From positions 62,001-126,000 of the forward strand of contig CANGKZ010000005.1 of the NCBI GenBank assembly GCA_947454705.1: a stretch of 64,000 nt of DNA. The letters are read 5' to 3'. The notes under the pieces were generated by a model. It worked only from the letters and a program-made list of their open reading frames with translations. It searched no databases and was not told the DNA's origin. How positions within the stretch are numbered: position 1 is the first letter of the stretch; every line of letters begins with the position of its first letter. This document shows positions 34,854-42,328 of this stretch, piece by piece. The stretch is from Verrucomicrobiota bacterium. GTDB taxonomy: Bacteria > Verrucomicrobiota > Verrucomicrobiia > Limisphaerales > UBA9464. The position numbers and the translations under genes were made by a program.

Positions 34854-36116
34854 GTGTTGCCCAGCGCCCCAACCTCCTGGTTCCGTTCGCACCTGAAATC
34901 CGTGCTCCCGATGCTTGGGCTTGGGCTGGGGATTGGATTGTGTTGTCTCGCCGGTTCAGCGAGGGCCGAAGTGAAGCTTCCCGCCGGATTCGTCCGCGAG
35001 TCGGTCGCCGGACCCGAGGTTCGCGAGCCGATGGATCTTGTCTTCGCGCCCGATGGGGCTGCCTGGATCACCGGCCGCGGCGGAGAGCTTTGGCGCATCG
35101 ACACCAAGACCCTCCAGCGCCAGCTCGTGGGCACGATCGACACCGACGTCAACGGCGACCGCGGACTCCACGGAATCGCCTTTCACCCCGATTTTCCGAA
35201 GAAGAGCCAAGTGTACCTCTTCTCCCACGTGAAGGAACGCCCGGCGGGCAAATACCGCAGTCGCGTCAGCCGGTGGGACATCAAGGGCTCCGGGGCGGAA
35301 TCAAAATTGGTTCCCGGCAGCGACGTCACGATTGTGCAGTTTGATGGCGATGAAGCCGCGCAGCACGTGGGCGGCGGGCTGTTCATGCATCCGAAAGAGC
35401 GGCTGTTGTACGTCACGACCGGTGACAACAACATGATCTGGAAACTGAAGGAGTACTGCGACGATCCGGCGAACAACGCGCAGTCGCTCAATGACCTTCG
35501 CGGCAAGGTGCTCCGGGTGAATCTCGACGGGAGCGTTCCCGACAAGAACCCGTACGCCCACACCGCCGGGGCTCGGGGCGAGGTGTTCACGCGCGGACAC
35601 CGTCAGCCGTGGGCGATCAACTGGGATGCCAAGTCCGGCCTGCTCCTGCTCGCGGAGAACGGCGGCGATGAACTCGACGACCATGAGGAAATCAATCGCA
35701 TCGTCCCCGGAGGCAACATGGGATGGCCGCGCGTGTTTGCAGATGGCCTCTCGACCAAAACGCGCACCAACCACATCGATGGCTTCACCGCCCCTTGGTT
35801 CATGTACAAGCGCAACTCCGGCGGGTCCTGCACCGGAGCATTGATCTACCGGGCGCCGAAATCCGGTGTGTCTTATCCCGAGCGGTATCAGGGCGGATTG
35901 TTCTACTCGGACTACAACCGCAAGACCGTGCGCTTTGCCCCGGTGGATTCCAAAACGCTCAAACCTGGTACAGCGGAATCCTTCGCCCAGGGACTCCCCG
36001 GCGGCCCGGTGGCGCTCCGCGAGGGACCAGATGGAGCGTTGTATCTAGTGGAATACGGTGGCTGGTTCCAGGCCACAACGAACGACGTGATCAGCCGCAT
36101 CGTGTTCAAGCCATGA
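34854..36116 (+). CDS. Exported PQQ-dependent sugar dehydrogenase-like beta-propeller (GSDH family)
   Basis: This is a glucose/sorbosone dehydrogenase-fold protein. Family signatures are FAPDGAAWITGRGGELWRID, DRGLHGIAFHPDFPKK, LLAENGGDELDDHEEINRI and PGGNMGWPR. The start is uncertain: from GTG 34854 or the adjacent TTG the signal peptide has basic residues (RSHLK) before LGLGLGIGLCCLAGSARA, whereas ATG 34911 would give one with no positive charge. The frame stays open back to 34686 but overlaps the divergent hydrolase gene. The mature part is about 375 residues, a normal size for soluble members. PQQ dependence is a family inference; no PQQ biosynthesis gene is nearby. Confidence 0.85.
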   Translation: MLPSAPTSWFRSHLKSVLPMLGLGLGIGLCCLAGSARAEVKLPAGFVRESVAGPEVREPMDLVFAPDGAAWITGRGGELWRIDTKTLQRQLVGTIDTDVNGDRGLHGIAFHPDFPKKSQVYLFSHVKERPAGKYRSRVSRWDIKGSGAESKLVPGSDVTIVQFDGDEAAQHVGGGLFMHPKERLLYVTTGDNNMIWKLKEYCDDPANNAQSLNDLRGKVLRVNLDGSVPDKNPYAHTAGARGEVFTRGHRQPWAINWDAKSGLLLLAENGGDELDDHEEINRIVPGGNMGWPRVFADGLSTKTRTNHIDGFTAPWFMYKRNSGGSCTGALIYRAPKSGVSYPERYQGGLFYSDYNRKTVRFAPVDSKTLKPGTAESFAQGLPGGPVALREGPDGALYLVEYGGWFQATTNDVISRIVFKP

Positions 36117-36137
36117 CCCTTTGGGTGGGGGTGCAGG

Positions 36138-36266
36138 GTTGAAAAGTTGAAGTGTTGAAGGGGAATTCAGAGGCGGCTGTGCACCGTCGCCCCCCTCCCT
36201 TCATGGGGTAGGGAAGAGCTGCCGCTCTTTCCCCATCTACAAAACGACCAGCGTAGCGCCGTCGTT
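36138..36266 (+). repeat. Composite palindromic repeat, copy A
   Basis: This element has three parts. First come three 8-bp units, GTTGAAAA GTTGAAGT GTTGAAGG (36138-36161). Next, after a GGTAGGG box, comes a hairpin AAGAGC-TGCC-GCTCTT (36214-36229). Last is an inverted repeat AACGAC-N12-GTCGTT (36243-36266) whose loop reads CAGCGTAGCGCC. Copy B at 50019-50148 has the same three parts in the same order and almost the same total length (129 and 130 bp). Confidence 0.75.
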
Positions 36267-36368
36267 GCCGGGTTGTAAGCCTTGCGGAAGAACGACCACA
36301 CGCCTCCGGGTTGAGATCAAGAGGTTGTAGAAATCCGCCTTCGGCGTGCCCATTCCTCCGCTTCTTCA

Positions 36369-36440
36369 ATCCGTGTAAATCCGTGAAATCCGTGTCTCCC
36401 CCCGAGACCGCTTTCCATTCATCGCATTCCGTGTAATCCC
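36369..36440 (+). repeat. ATCCGTG-type short tandem repeat block
   Basis: Three imperfect units of about 9 bp, ATCCGTGTAA ATCCGTGAA ATCCGTG, occupy 36369-36394. A diverged relative, ATTCCGTGTAATCCC, lies at 36426-36440. This is the same class of low-complexity intergenic block as the TCTGCGT repeats at 50245-50272. It ends about 10 bp before the rmuC start. Confidence 0.65.
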
Positions 36441-36450
36441 AAGTGGGTCT

Positions 36451-37974
36451 ATGTCCGCTGTTGAACGCATTTTGGTTTGGGGAATTGGTCTGACGCTCGT
36501 GGGGTTGATCGTGTGGCTGATCCGCACGCTTCGCCGCGCGCCGTCGGCGGATCCCGGCCTGGAGGCGGAACTGCGCACGCAACTCGCGGAACGGGAATCG
36601 GCGCTGGCTCAGGCGCGACAGGAAGCGTTGTCCACGGCCTCGCGCGTCGCGGGTGCCGAAGCTGCACGGGCCGCTTCTGAATCCCTGGCCAACACCCGCT
36701 CGGCCGAGGCTGCCGAAGCCCGACGCGAAGCCTCGGCCACTCGCGATCGTCTCGCCGCCGTCGAAGCCGCCCTCGCCGGGGCGCGACAGGAAGTGGAAAT
36801 GGGACGCGCCCTGCTGGAGGAGCAAAAGCGGTTTCATGCCGACAACGAACGTGAACTCCGCGAGAAGCACGATGCCGCCCTGGTGGAGTTGCGCGCGATG
36901 AACGATCGAACCCTCCTGTCCCTGCGCGACCAGTTCAAGGTGCTCGCCTCGGAAGCCCTGAGCGCCAACACGCCCGATTTCCTGCGTCTCGCCAATGAGA
37001 CGTTTTCCAAATTCCAGGCCGCTGCCTCCGGGGATCTGGCCAAGCGGCAGGAAAGCGTCGCCGCCCTCGTAAAACCGCTCGAGGAACAGCTCAAGGCCTA
37101 TCAGCAACGGCTTCAGCAATCCGAAGCCCAGCAGGGCGACACCCTCGGCAAGGTGAAGCAACAACTCCAGGAGCTCGCCACCCAGAGTCAGACCCTCTCC
37201 AGCGAGACCCAGCGTTTGCGCATGGTGCTGTCGAGCAACCAGGCCCGCGGCCGATGGGGGGAGGAAACACTGCGCCGCGTGGTGGAAGCCGCTGGGCTCA
37301 GCGCCCATTGCGATTTCATCGAGCAGCTGAAGGAAGGCGAGAGCAAGCCCGACATGATTGTGCGCCTCCCCGGCAACCGAATGATCCTGGTCGATTCCAA
37401 GGTGCCGGACCTCGATTTTCTCAGTGCGCTGGGTGAGGCCGATGCGGTGCGCCGATCCGAAGCCCTCGCGCTGCACGCGCGCAAGATGCGCGACACGGTC
37501 AAGGCTCTCGCCGATCGCGATTATCCGCGCCAGTTTCCCGATGCCTTGGACCATGTCGTTCTCTTCCTTCCCGCTGAATCGCTCTTCAGCGCGGCGCTGG
37601 AAGGCGATTCCGAACTACTGATGTGGGCCGCCGAGCGTCACATCCTGCTGTCCACTCCCGCCTCATTGATTGCCCTGTTGCGGAGCGTGGCCGTGAGTTG
37701 GCAGCAGCACGAACAATCCCAAAACGCCCGGGAAATCGCGGCCGCCGCGCGCGAACTCTACGAACGGGTCGTAACCTTCAGCGGACACTTCGTCCACATC
37801 CGGGGCGGGCTCGAGCGGGCCGTAAAGTCCTACAACGATGCCGTTGGAAGCTTCGAAAGCCGGGTGCGTCCGGGCGGTGAAAAACTGCTCAAACTGGGCG
37901 GCGGTACAGAGTCCAAGGAACTGGGCGAAGCCTCGCCCCTCGACCTCACCCTTCGGCTTCCCCCGGGATCCTGA
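36451..37974 (+). CDS. rmuC: DNA recombination protein RmuC homologue
   Basis: This 507-residue protein has the RmuC layout: an N-terminal membrane helix (about 6-24), a long Ala/Glu/Arg-rich coiled coil (about 30-215), then the nuclease-like RmuC domain. The conserved core RGRWGEETLRRVVEAAGL (about 267-284), PDMIVRLPGNR and VDSKVP is present. In E. coli RmuC limits rearrangements at inverted repeats; its biochemical activity is not settled. The gene stands alone and converges on the glycosyltransferase cluster, with a 10-bp gap between stops. Confidence 0.93.
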   Translation: MSAVERILVWGIGLTLVGLIVWLIRTLRRAPSADPGLEAELRTQLAERESALAQARQEALSTASRVAGAEAARAASESLANTRSAEAAEARREASATRDRLAAVEAALAGARQEVEMGRALLEEQKRFHADNERELREKHDAALVELRAMNDRTLLSLRDQFKVLASEALSANTPDFLRLANETFSKFQAAASGDLAKRQESVAALVKPLEEQLKAYQQRLQQSEAQQGDTLGKVKQQLQELATQSQTLSSETQRLRMVLSSNQARGRWGEETLRRVVEAAGLSAHCDFIEQLKEGESKPDMIVRLPGNRMILVDSKVPDLDFLSALGEADAVRRSEALALHARKMRDTVKALADRDYPRQFPDALDHVVLFLPAESLFSAALEGDSELLMWAAERHILLSTPASLIALLRSVAVSWQQHEQSQNAREIAAAARELYERVVTFSGHFVHIRGGLERAVKSYNDAVGSFESRVRPGGEKLLKLGGGTESKELGEASPLDLTLRLPPGS

Positions 37975-37984
37975 TCGGACCCAA

Positions 37985-39184
37985 TCATCCCGCCCACTGG
38001 TAGGAGACAAAACGCCAGGCCAGGACGGCGTGCAGTGCTCCCAGAAAAACCAGAATTGGAACAATCATCCGTCGACCTCGTCGCCCGGGGCCACGCAGCT
38101 CGCAAGCGGCTACGATGAACAGGGGGAAGACGATTCCCTCGAAGCGGATGAAGGAAACAAAGAGCCCACTGAGAGCGGGAACCAGTCCGAGGATCACTAC
38201 CCAGCAGAACAAATCCTTGCCCCGTCTCCAAACCGACGGAAGCAGCAGCAGGAATAGGGCAAATCCGACTCGATCCAGCAGGGAACCTCGAAAGGAATGC
38301 CACGATGTGGGATTGAAAAACGCGGAGACCGCCCGTTCCGGATGAAGAAGATTTTCGATCGAATGAGCCTTCCAATGAGCCTGTGCCGCGAATCCTGAGA
38401 ATGCGTCGCCGGTCCACTCCTTCATCAACAGAAGATAGGTTCCCCATCCGGTAAGAATCACTCCTCCGAGAACCATCGGCCCCATTGCGCTTCTAAGACG
38501 GTTCTCCGGGGCCGCACCGCGCCAACGACGGATTACGTCCCACGCTGCGGGCAACAACGCCAGCAGCCCGACTGCACGAGTCATCGGAAGAAAGAATCCT
38601 GCGAGAGAGGCGATTCCAAATCGACCCTGTCGAATTCCCCGCCACACCCACATCAGCAAAAAGAAGAAGACCGATTCGGAATAGTTGAACTGCTGAAAGA
38701 GCGTTCCGGGAAACAACACCAACAGCATCAGCGCAAGATGGGCTACCTCCGGTCCCCAGCCATCCCGGGTGGTGCGGTAGAAGAGAATCCACGCTGCGAG
38801 TGAGAAACCGTTCGCGAGCAACAACCCGACCCATACCGCGTCGATCCCGGTGACCCGCGCTGCCATCGACATCAGCGTTGGCCAGAGCGGATACATGGCC
38901 GCCGACTTCAGGTCCGGGGTGTACCCAAACTGGGACAGGTAGAGAAAATGGGTCGCATCCCAGGTGGTGAAGTGCCGACGAAACCCCGACTGCTGTCCTT
39001 CGAGCCAGATCGCCCCTTCTTTCGGAAACCAATACTCCCGGATGTACCCGGCGGTGGAATCCTCGAAGCCCGGGTAAATCTGCAGGGCGAGAAGAAGGAT
39101 TCCTGCGTAGATGCCCTTGAAAAGCAGCAAACCCTTTGCGACATCCAGCCAGGGACGATCTGGGTTTGGGGTCCCTGGCTTCAT
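37985..39184 (-). CDS. PIG-V-like integral membrane glycosyltransferase, copy 1
   Basis: The ATG at 39184 (MKPGTPNPDRPWL) gives 399 residues; the longer frame is read antisense through GtrA. About ten hydrophobic helices are present. The first periplasmic loop contains WDATHFLYLSQFGY and then YPLWP, resembling the D-x-x-x-Y...P pattern of the PIG-V/GT-C mannosyltransferases. These enzymes transfer sugar from a polyprenyl-phosphate donor on the outer face of the membrane. The second gene at 40744-41958 is a paralogue: both have FLPMTRAVG/LLPLTRAVG and a GSxLDR motif followed by a similar helix. It is the last gene of the minus-strand cluster, 20 bp after gtrA. Confidence 0.7.
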   Translation of the reverse strand: MKPGTPNPDRPWLDVAKGLLLFKGIYAGILLLALQIYPGFEDSTAGYIREYWFPKEGAIWLEGQQSGFRRHFTTWDATHFLYLSQFGYTPDLKSAAMYPLWPTLMSMAARVTGIDAVWVGLLLANGFSLAAWILFYRTTRDGWGPEVAHLALMLLVLFPGTLFQQFNYSESVFFFLLMWVWRGIRQGRFGIASLAGFFLPMTRAVGLLALLPAAWDVIRRWRGAAPENRLRSAMGPMVLGGVILTGWGTYLLLMKEWTGDAFSGFAAQAHWKAHSIENLLHPERAVSAFFNPTSWHSFRGSLLDRVGFALFLLLLPSVWRRGKDLFCWVVILGLVPALSGLFVSFIRFEGIVFPLFIVAACELRGPGRRGRRMIVPILVFLGALHAVLAWRFVSYQWAG

Positions 39185-39204
39185 CGGTCCGGATTCTGTG
39201 CGAG

Positions 39205-39726
39205 CTATTCCACCGGCAGCTGGAATACCGAGTTGCGCAAACCAGGCATGTAATTCGCTGGCGCAGGCAGCGATTGGAGAGGTTCTGTCTCTTCGTTGGT
39301 TTTCCAGTTCCAACGCTTGCAGGCGTGGAAATTCCAGACGCAGGCGATGACAATCGCGAACAGGTTCGAAGGAACCAAAGGCGCGTGTCCCACGTGGACC
39401 AGGCCGTGCAACAACAGCGTGGAGATCGCGATCCCTCCCAGGCAAATCAGGCTGAATCGGGCGAATCGCAGGGCGACAAGCGATTGGGTTCCAGCGCGCG
39501 GGCTTTGGGATCGAAAGGTCCAGCAATCGTTCCAGATGAAATTATTGATCACCGCGATGCCGGCGGCGGCCAGCTTTCCGGAAGCCAACGGCCAGCCGAA
39601 CCATTGCGTGAGCACCCAGAGTCCACCGGTATCCACCACCACTCCGCTGGCCCCCACGAGCGCGAACCGGATAAACCGGACCGCATCCCCCTTGCGAAGT
39701 TGCCTCATCGAATCATTCAGATTCAT
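39205..39726 (-). CDS. GtrA-family membrane protein
   Basis: The ATG at 39726 (MNLNDSMRQLRKG) has a GAAGAGG-type ribosome-binding site upstream and gives a 173-residue protein. The four helices and the motifs RFALVGASGVVVDTGGLWVL, INNFIWNDCWTF and WNFHACKRWNW are characteristic of GtrA. GtrA proteins are thought to flip or deliver undecaprenyl-phosphate-linked sugars across the membrane. Here it lies between a pseudopilin gene and a PIG-V-like transferase, so it may supply the lipid-linked donor to the two transferases of this cluster (inference). Confidence 0.88.
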   Translation of the reverse strand: MNLNDSMRQLRKGDAVRFIRFALVGASGVVVDTGGLWVLTQWFGWPLASGKLAAAGIAVINNFIWNDCWTFRSQSPRAGTQSLVALRFARFSLICLGGIAISTLLLHGLVHVGHAPLVPSNLFAIVIACVWNFHACKRWNWKTNEETEPLQSLPAPANYMPGLRNSVFQLPVE

Positions 39727-39775
39727 ATGTCTTAAAACCTCTTCTTTTCCTTTGGTGCCGACTTGGTGGAAAAAC

Positions 39776-40702
39776 CTAACGCCTGTGTGAGAGCGCAAAC
39801 GGACTGGAATCCGCTTGCGGTGCCGGATTTCCCGCCACCGCCGTGGGGGCAGTGGATGCCTCCCTCCAAGTCGCGTGCTCCTGCATCCATGCGATGTCCC
39901 GGTTTCCCGGACTCAGCATGTCGTTCCGTTCGCGGCTCAACGTTGCCGGATTCATCCAGCGCTTGGTTTCGATATGACCATCGCCGAACGAAAGATTTGC
40001 TCCCGAATTATGATGAAGAGCCGGCTTGTCCCGAAGCATCCAGTTGGCTGGACGCCGGGCGTCGAAGTCCCACTGCATGGCAAAGCTGCCATCATTGATG
40101 GTGTCCACACGCTCTTCCATCACCGTCAACAGATCGGAAGGACCGGGTCGCAGGAAGTCGCCGCGCTTCCGGTAGGTGGTTGCCGATGGGGAGGTCACCG
40201 GAGCTCCGACAAAGCCGTTGATGGAGACGGTCCGCACCCGGATTTGCGGAGTGGGTCCGAGTTTTACCGGCCCGGTGGAAGGACAGCGCCAGAGGGTGAC
40301 ATCCGTAAGATAACGGCCGAGCAGACTCTGCCTCAGAAATGAAACATTGGTGCAGTCGGGGCCGGGAAGCCCCAGCCAGCCCTGCACCCACGTCTCCCCC
40401 AGCGGAATATCCTCTCCGTCCCGGTTGGGAGGCACCGTGTCCAGATGGTCATCCGCATACAGATGAAAGGCGAGGGACACCTGTCGGAGATTGGAACCGC
40501 ATTGAATCTGTCGGGCCTTACTCCGCGCTCGCGCGATGGACGGAAGAAGCATTCCAGCCAGGATGGCGACTACGGCAATCACGGTCAGAAGCTCGATCAG
40601 GGTAAAAGCGCCTCTGCTCCGTCGTTGAATCTGGGGCGATACGTTCCCGGGTTTGAATGCCGCTCGGATTCCCATTTCCTGAGCGTCTAGATCAGTGTTC
40701 AT
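39776..40702 (-). CDS. Type II secretion/type IV pilus-like pseudopilin (H-X9-DG type)
   Basis: The ATG at 40702 follows an AAGGAG ribosome-binding site and gives 308 residues. The leader has basic residues, then GAFTLIELLTVIAVVAILAG at 31-50: the prepilin peptidase site is just before F33, with the required Glu at mature position +5 (E37). The C-terminal part has H-NSGANLSFG-DG, the H-X9-DG signature of the abundant Planctomycete/Verrucomicrobial pseudopilins. These are membrane-anchored filament or secretion subunits, and individual roles are mostly unknown. It lies inside the glycosyltransferase cluster, 41 bp after one transferase and 49 bp before gtrA. Confidence 0.9.
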   Translation of the reverse strand: MNTDLDAQEMGIRAAFKPGNVSPQIQRRSRGAFTLIELLTVIAVVAILAGMLLPSIARARSKARQIQCGSNLRQVSLAFHLYADDHLDTVPPNRDGEDIPLGETWVQGWLGLPGPDCTNVSFLRQSLLGRYLTDVTLWRCPSTGPVKLGPTPQIRVRTVSINGFVGAPVTSPSATTYRKRGDFLRPGPSDLLTVMEERVDTINDGSFAMQWDFDARRPANWMLRDKPALHHNSGANLSFGDGHIETKRWMNPATLSRERNDMLSPGNRDIAWMQEHATWREASTAPTAVAGNPAPQADSSPFALSHRR

Positions 40703-40743
40703 GGTGGAATTCTCTCCTTGGATGCGTGGCTCCTGGCAGTAGC

Positions 40744-41958
40744 TTAGCTGGCCCAGTCGAAGCTGAAATATCGGCTCCAGAGCCAGCCCTGAATCAATAG
40801 AGCATCGACCGTGACGACCCATAGCCATGGACGAGGGAGTCGCGGTGCGATTGCGGCCGCAGCGAGGAGGAGCGGCAGGTTGGTGCTCGTGAATCGGGAG
40901 GTGCTGAGAAACCAATTGGTGAATGCAGGAATGAGCAGCATTGCTGCGGCCCACGGAACCCAATCTAGTCGAACTCTTGCGAGCGGAACCAAAAGCCCAA
41001 GGCCGGTCAGAAACATAAAGCGATCCAGAAAGGAACCGGTTGGGCTGTGGAGGTCATCGATATGAAAGAGCCGATGAACGAAGGTCGCGGGATCTGCGAG
41101 GTGCAGCAGGCTCGGCTGATTCGCGAATTTCGACTGCGCCTCGATTCCCTCGAATGGGTTTCCAGCAACGCGTTGAAATAGCATCAGGTAGATCGCGCAT
41201 CCGGTCAGTACGGCCGCAATATAAGTCGCTGCTTGTATCCGCGTTCCGTGGCGACCTGTGAAAAGCCACATCAGCGGCACCAGAATCACAAAGGATCCCA
41301 CCGCCCGGGTCAGAGGGAGCAACAGGCAGGCGAGGGCTGCGAGAGCGACATGGAATCGGTTTTCGGACTCACACGTGGTGAGGAACAACACTACGAGAAA
41401 CAGGAACAGCGACTCGGAAAAGCCCAACCAGTAGAAAATTGAGCTGGGATGAAGACAGAGGACGAGCAGCACGGCATGGGCTTGGGATGTTCCCCATTTT
41501 TGAGCGACCCACGAGTGCAGTCGAACTCCGGCGAGGCCCGAAAGAATCGCCGCGATGGCAGCGGCAAGTACAGGACTTGCTGCGCTGTGTGGGATTCTCA
41601 AAACCCCGAGTAGAAATGGCCAGGCCGGGTAAAAAGCGCAGGCGGGGTCACCTGCGTGGTAGCCGCCGGATGCCAGGCCAAGATACTGGCTGACATCCAT
41701 GCAGCCAAAGCGGAGAAGAAACTCCGGGACCTGCTCCGTGTTCCATGCCGGCGCGTAGGTGGTGTAGAGGCCTCGCTCCGTGGTTGGCGCCCAGAGCATG
41801 GCAATGAGCAGCAGCGCGAGTTTGACCCCAAGCACCGCAAAAAGCATGCGTCCTCGAATCCGAATCCTCGACCCACGGCGCGAATCGGCCTGGCCCAGAT
41901 CTGAAATCGCCGGAATTGGTAGCACTCCGGGAATCATGGGAGACACACGTTGTTCCAT
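40744..41958 (-). CDS. PIG-V-like integral membrane glycosyltransferase, copy 2
   Basis: This 404-residue polytopic protein is a paralogue of the 37985-39184 product. After a basic N-terminus (RIRIRGRMLF) there are about ten helices. The first loop contains GCMDVSQYLGLASGGYH and FYPAWPFLLG, in the position of the D-x-x-x-Y...P motif of PIG-V enzymes. Shared stretches with copy 1 are LLPLTRAVG, SPTGSFLDRFMF and the FSESLFLFLVVL helix. The start at 41958 is the longest plausible one; an internal ATG lies 7 codons in. The small Cys-rich protein gene is 46 bp upstream. Confidence 0.68.
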   Translation of the reverse strand: MEQRVSPMIPGVLPIPAISDLGQADSRRGSRIRIRGRMLFAVLGVKLALLLIAMLWAPTTERGLYTTYAPAWNTEQVPEFLLRFGCMDVSQYLGLASGGYHAGDPACAFYPAWPFLLGVLRIPHSAASPVLAAAIAAILSGLAGVRLHSWVAQKWGTSQAHAVLLVLCLHPSSIFYWLGFSESLFLFLVVLFLTTCESENRFHVALAALACLLLPLTRAVGSFVILVPLMWLFTGRHGTRIQAATYIAAVLTGCAIYLMLFQRVAGNPFEGIEAQSKFANQPSLLHLADPATFVHRLFHIDDLHSPTGSFLDRFMFLTGLGLLVPLARVRLDWVPWAAAMLLIPAFTNWFLSTSRFTSTNLPLLLAAAAIAPRLPRPWLWVVTVDALLIQGWLWSRYFSFDWAS

Positions 41959-42004
41959 GAGCGTAGCCGTCCCGCGAAGGGATGGATCAGCAGGGCGAAG
42001 CGAA

Positions 42005-42328
42005 TCAGCAATTTGCGATGCCTGGAATTCTCACCCCGACGCCGATGCAGATCCACGCGCCTGTGCTGTTTTGAACCACGACGCCTGAGTAAACAAAATA
42101 CTGCACCACGGTTCCCCCCTGAGAGCAGCCCCAGAGCGGTCCGCCTCCGCAGCGGCCCCGCGGATTGGTGATGGAACCGCACGTGTTTCCGGCGGTGCCT
42201 GCGCCCGGCGTGCTTCCCGTAGGTGTCTGGGTTTCGTAGCACCATTCGAAAATCCCCGCGTGACTCGGGAGGATTCCGAGGATGACAGGCAGGGCGCAGA
42301 GCAGATTTTTGACCGAGCGTGGGTTCAT
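42005..42328 (-). CDS. Small exported six-cysteine protein of unknown function
   Basis: This 107-residue protein has a signal peptide (MNPRSVKNLLCALPVILGILPSHA). The mature part of about 83 residues has six cysteines (C30, C50, C60, C68, C94, C107), the last at the very C-terminus, enough for three disulfides. It is rich in Gly, Thr and Val (TPGAGTAG, GRCGGGPLWGC). I recognise no family. Its start overlaps the stop of the MauE-like gene by 4 bp (ATGA), so it is translationally coupled to a predicted redox-associated membrane protein, which makes disulfide-dependent folding plausible. Confidence 0.72.
   Translation of the reverse strand: MNPRSVKNLLCALPVILGILPSHAGIFEWCYETQTPTGSTPGAGTAGNTCGSITNPRGRCGGGPLWGCSQGGTVVQYFVYSGVVVQNSTGAWICIGVGVRIPGIANC

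Larger units (their letters stand above)
36117..36450. other. Intergenic region of 334 bp made of repeats
   Basis: No credible gene lies in this stretch; the open frames are low-complexity and antisense. It holds a composite palindromic element (36138-36266), a spacer of about 100 bp with no recognisable signal, and a run of ATCCGTG-type repeats (36369-36394, with a further copy at 36426-36440) just before rmuC. I see no convincing promoter or terminator. Confidence 0.7.

Noticed and set aside
36106-37554. Antisense open frame opposite rmuC reaching into the repeat region
   Set aside because: Its sequence is the reverse of the rmuC coiled coil plus repeats; no start signal or domain.
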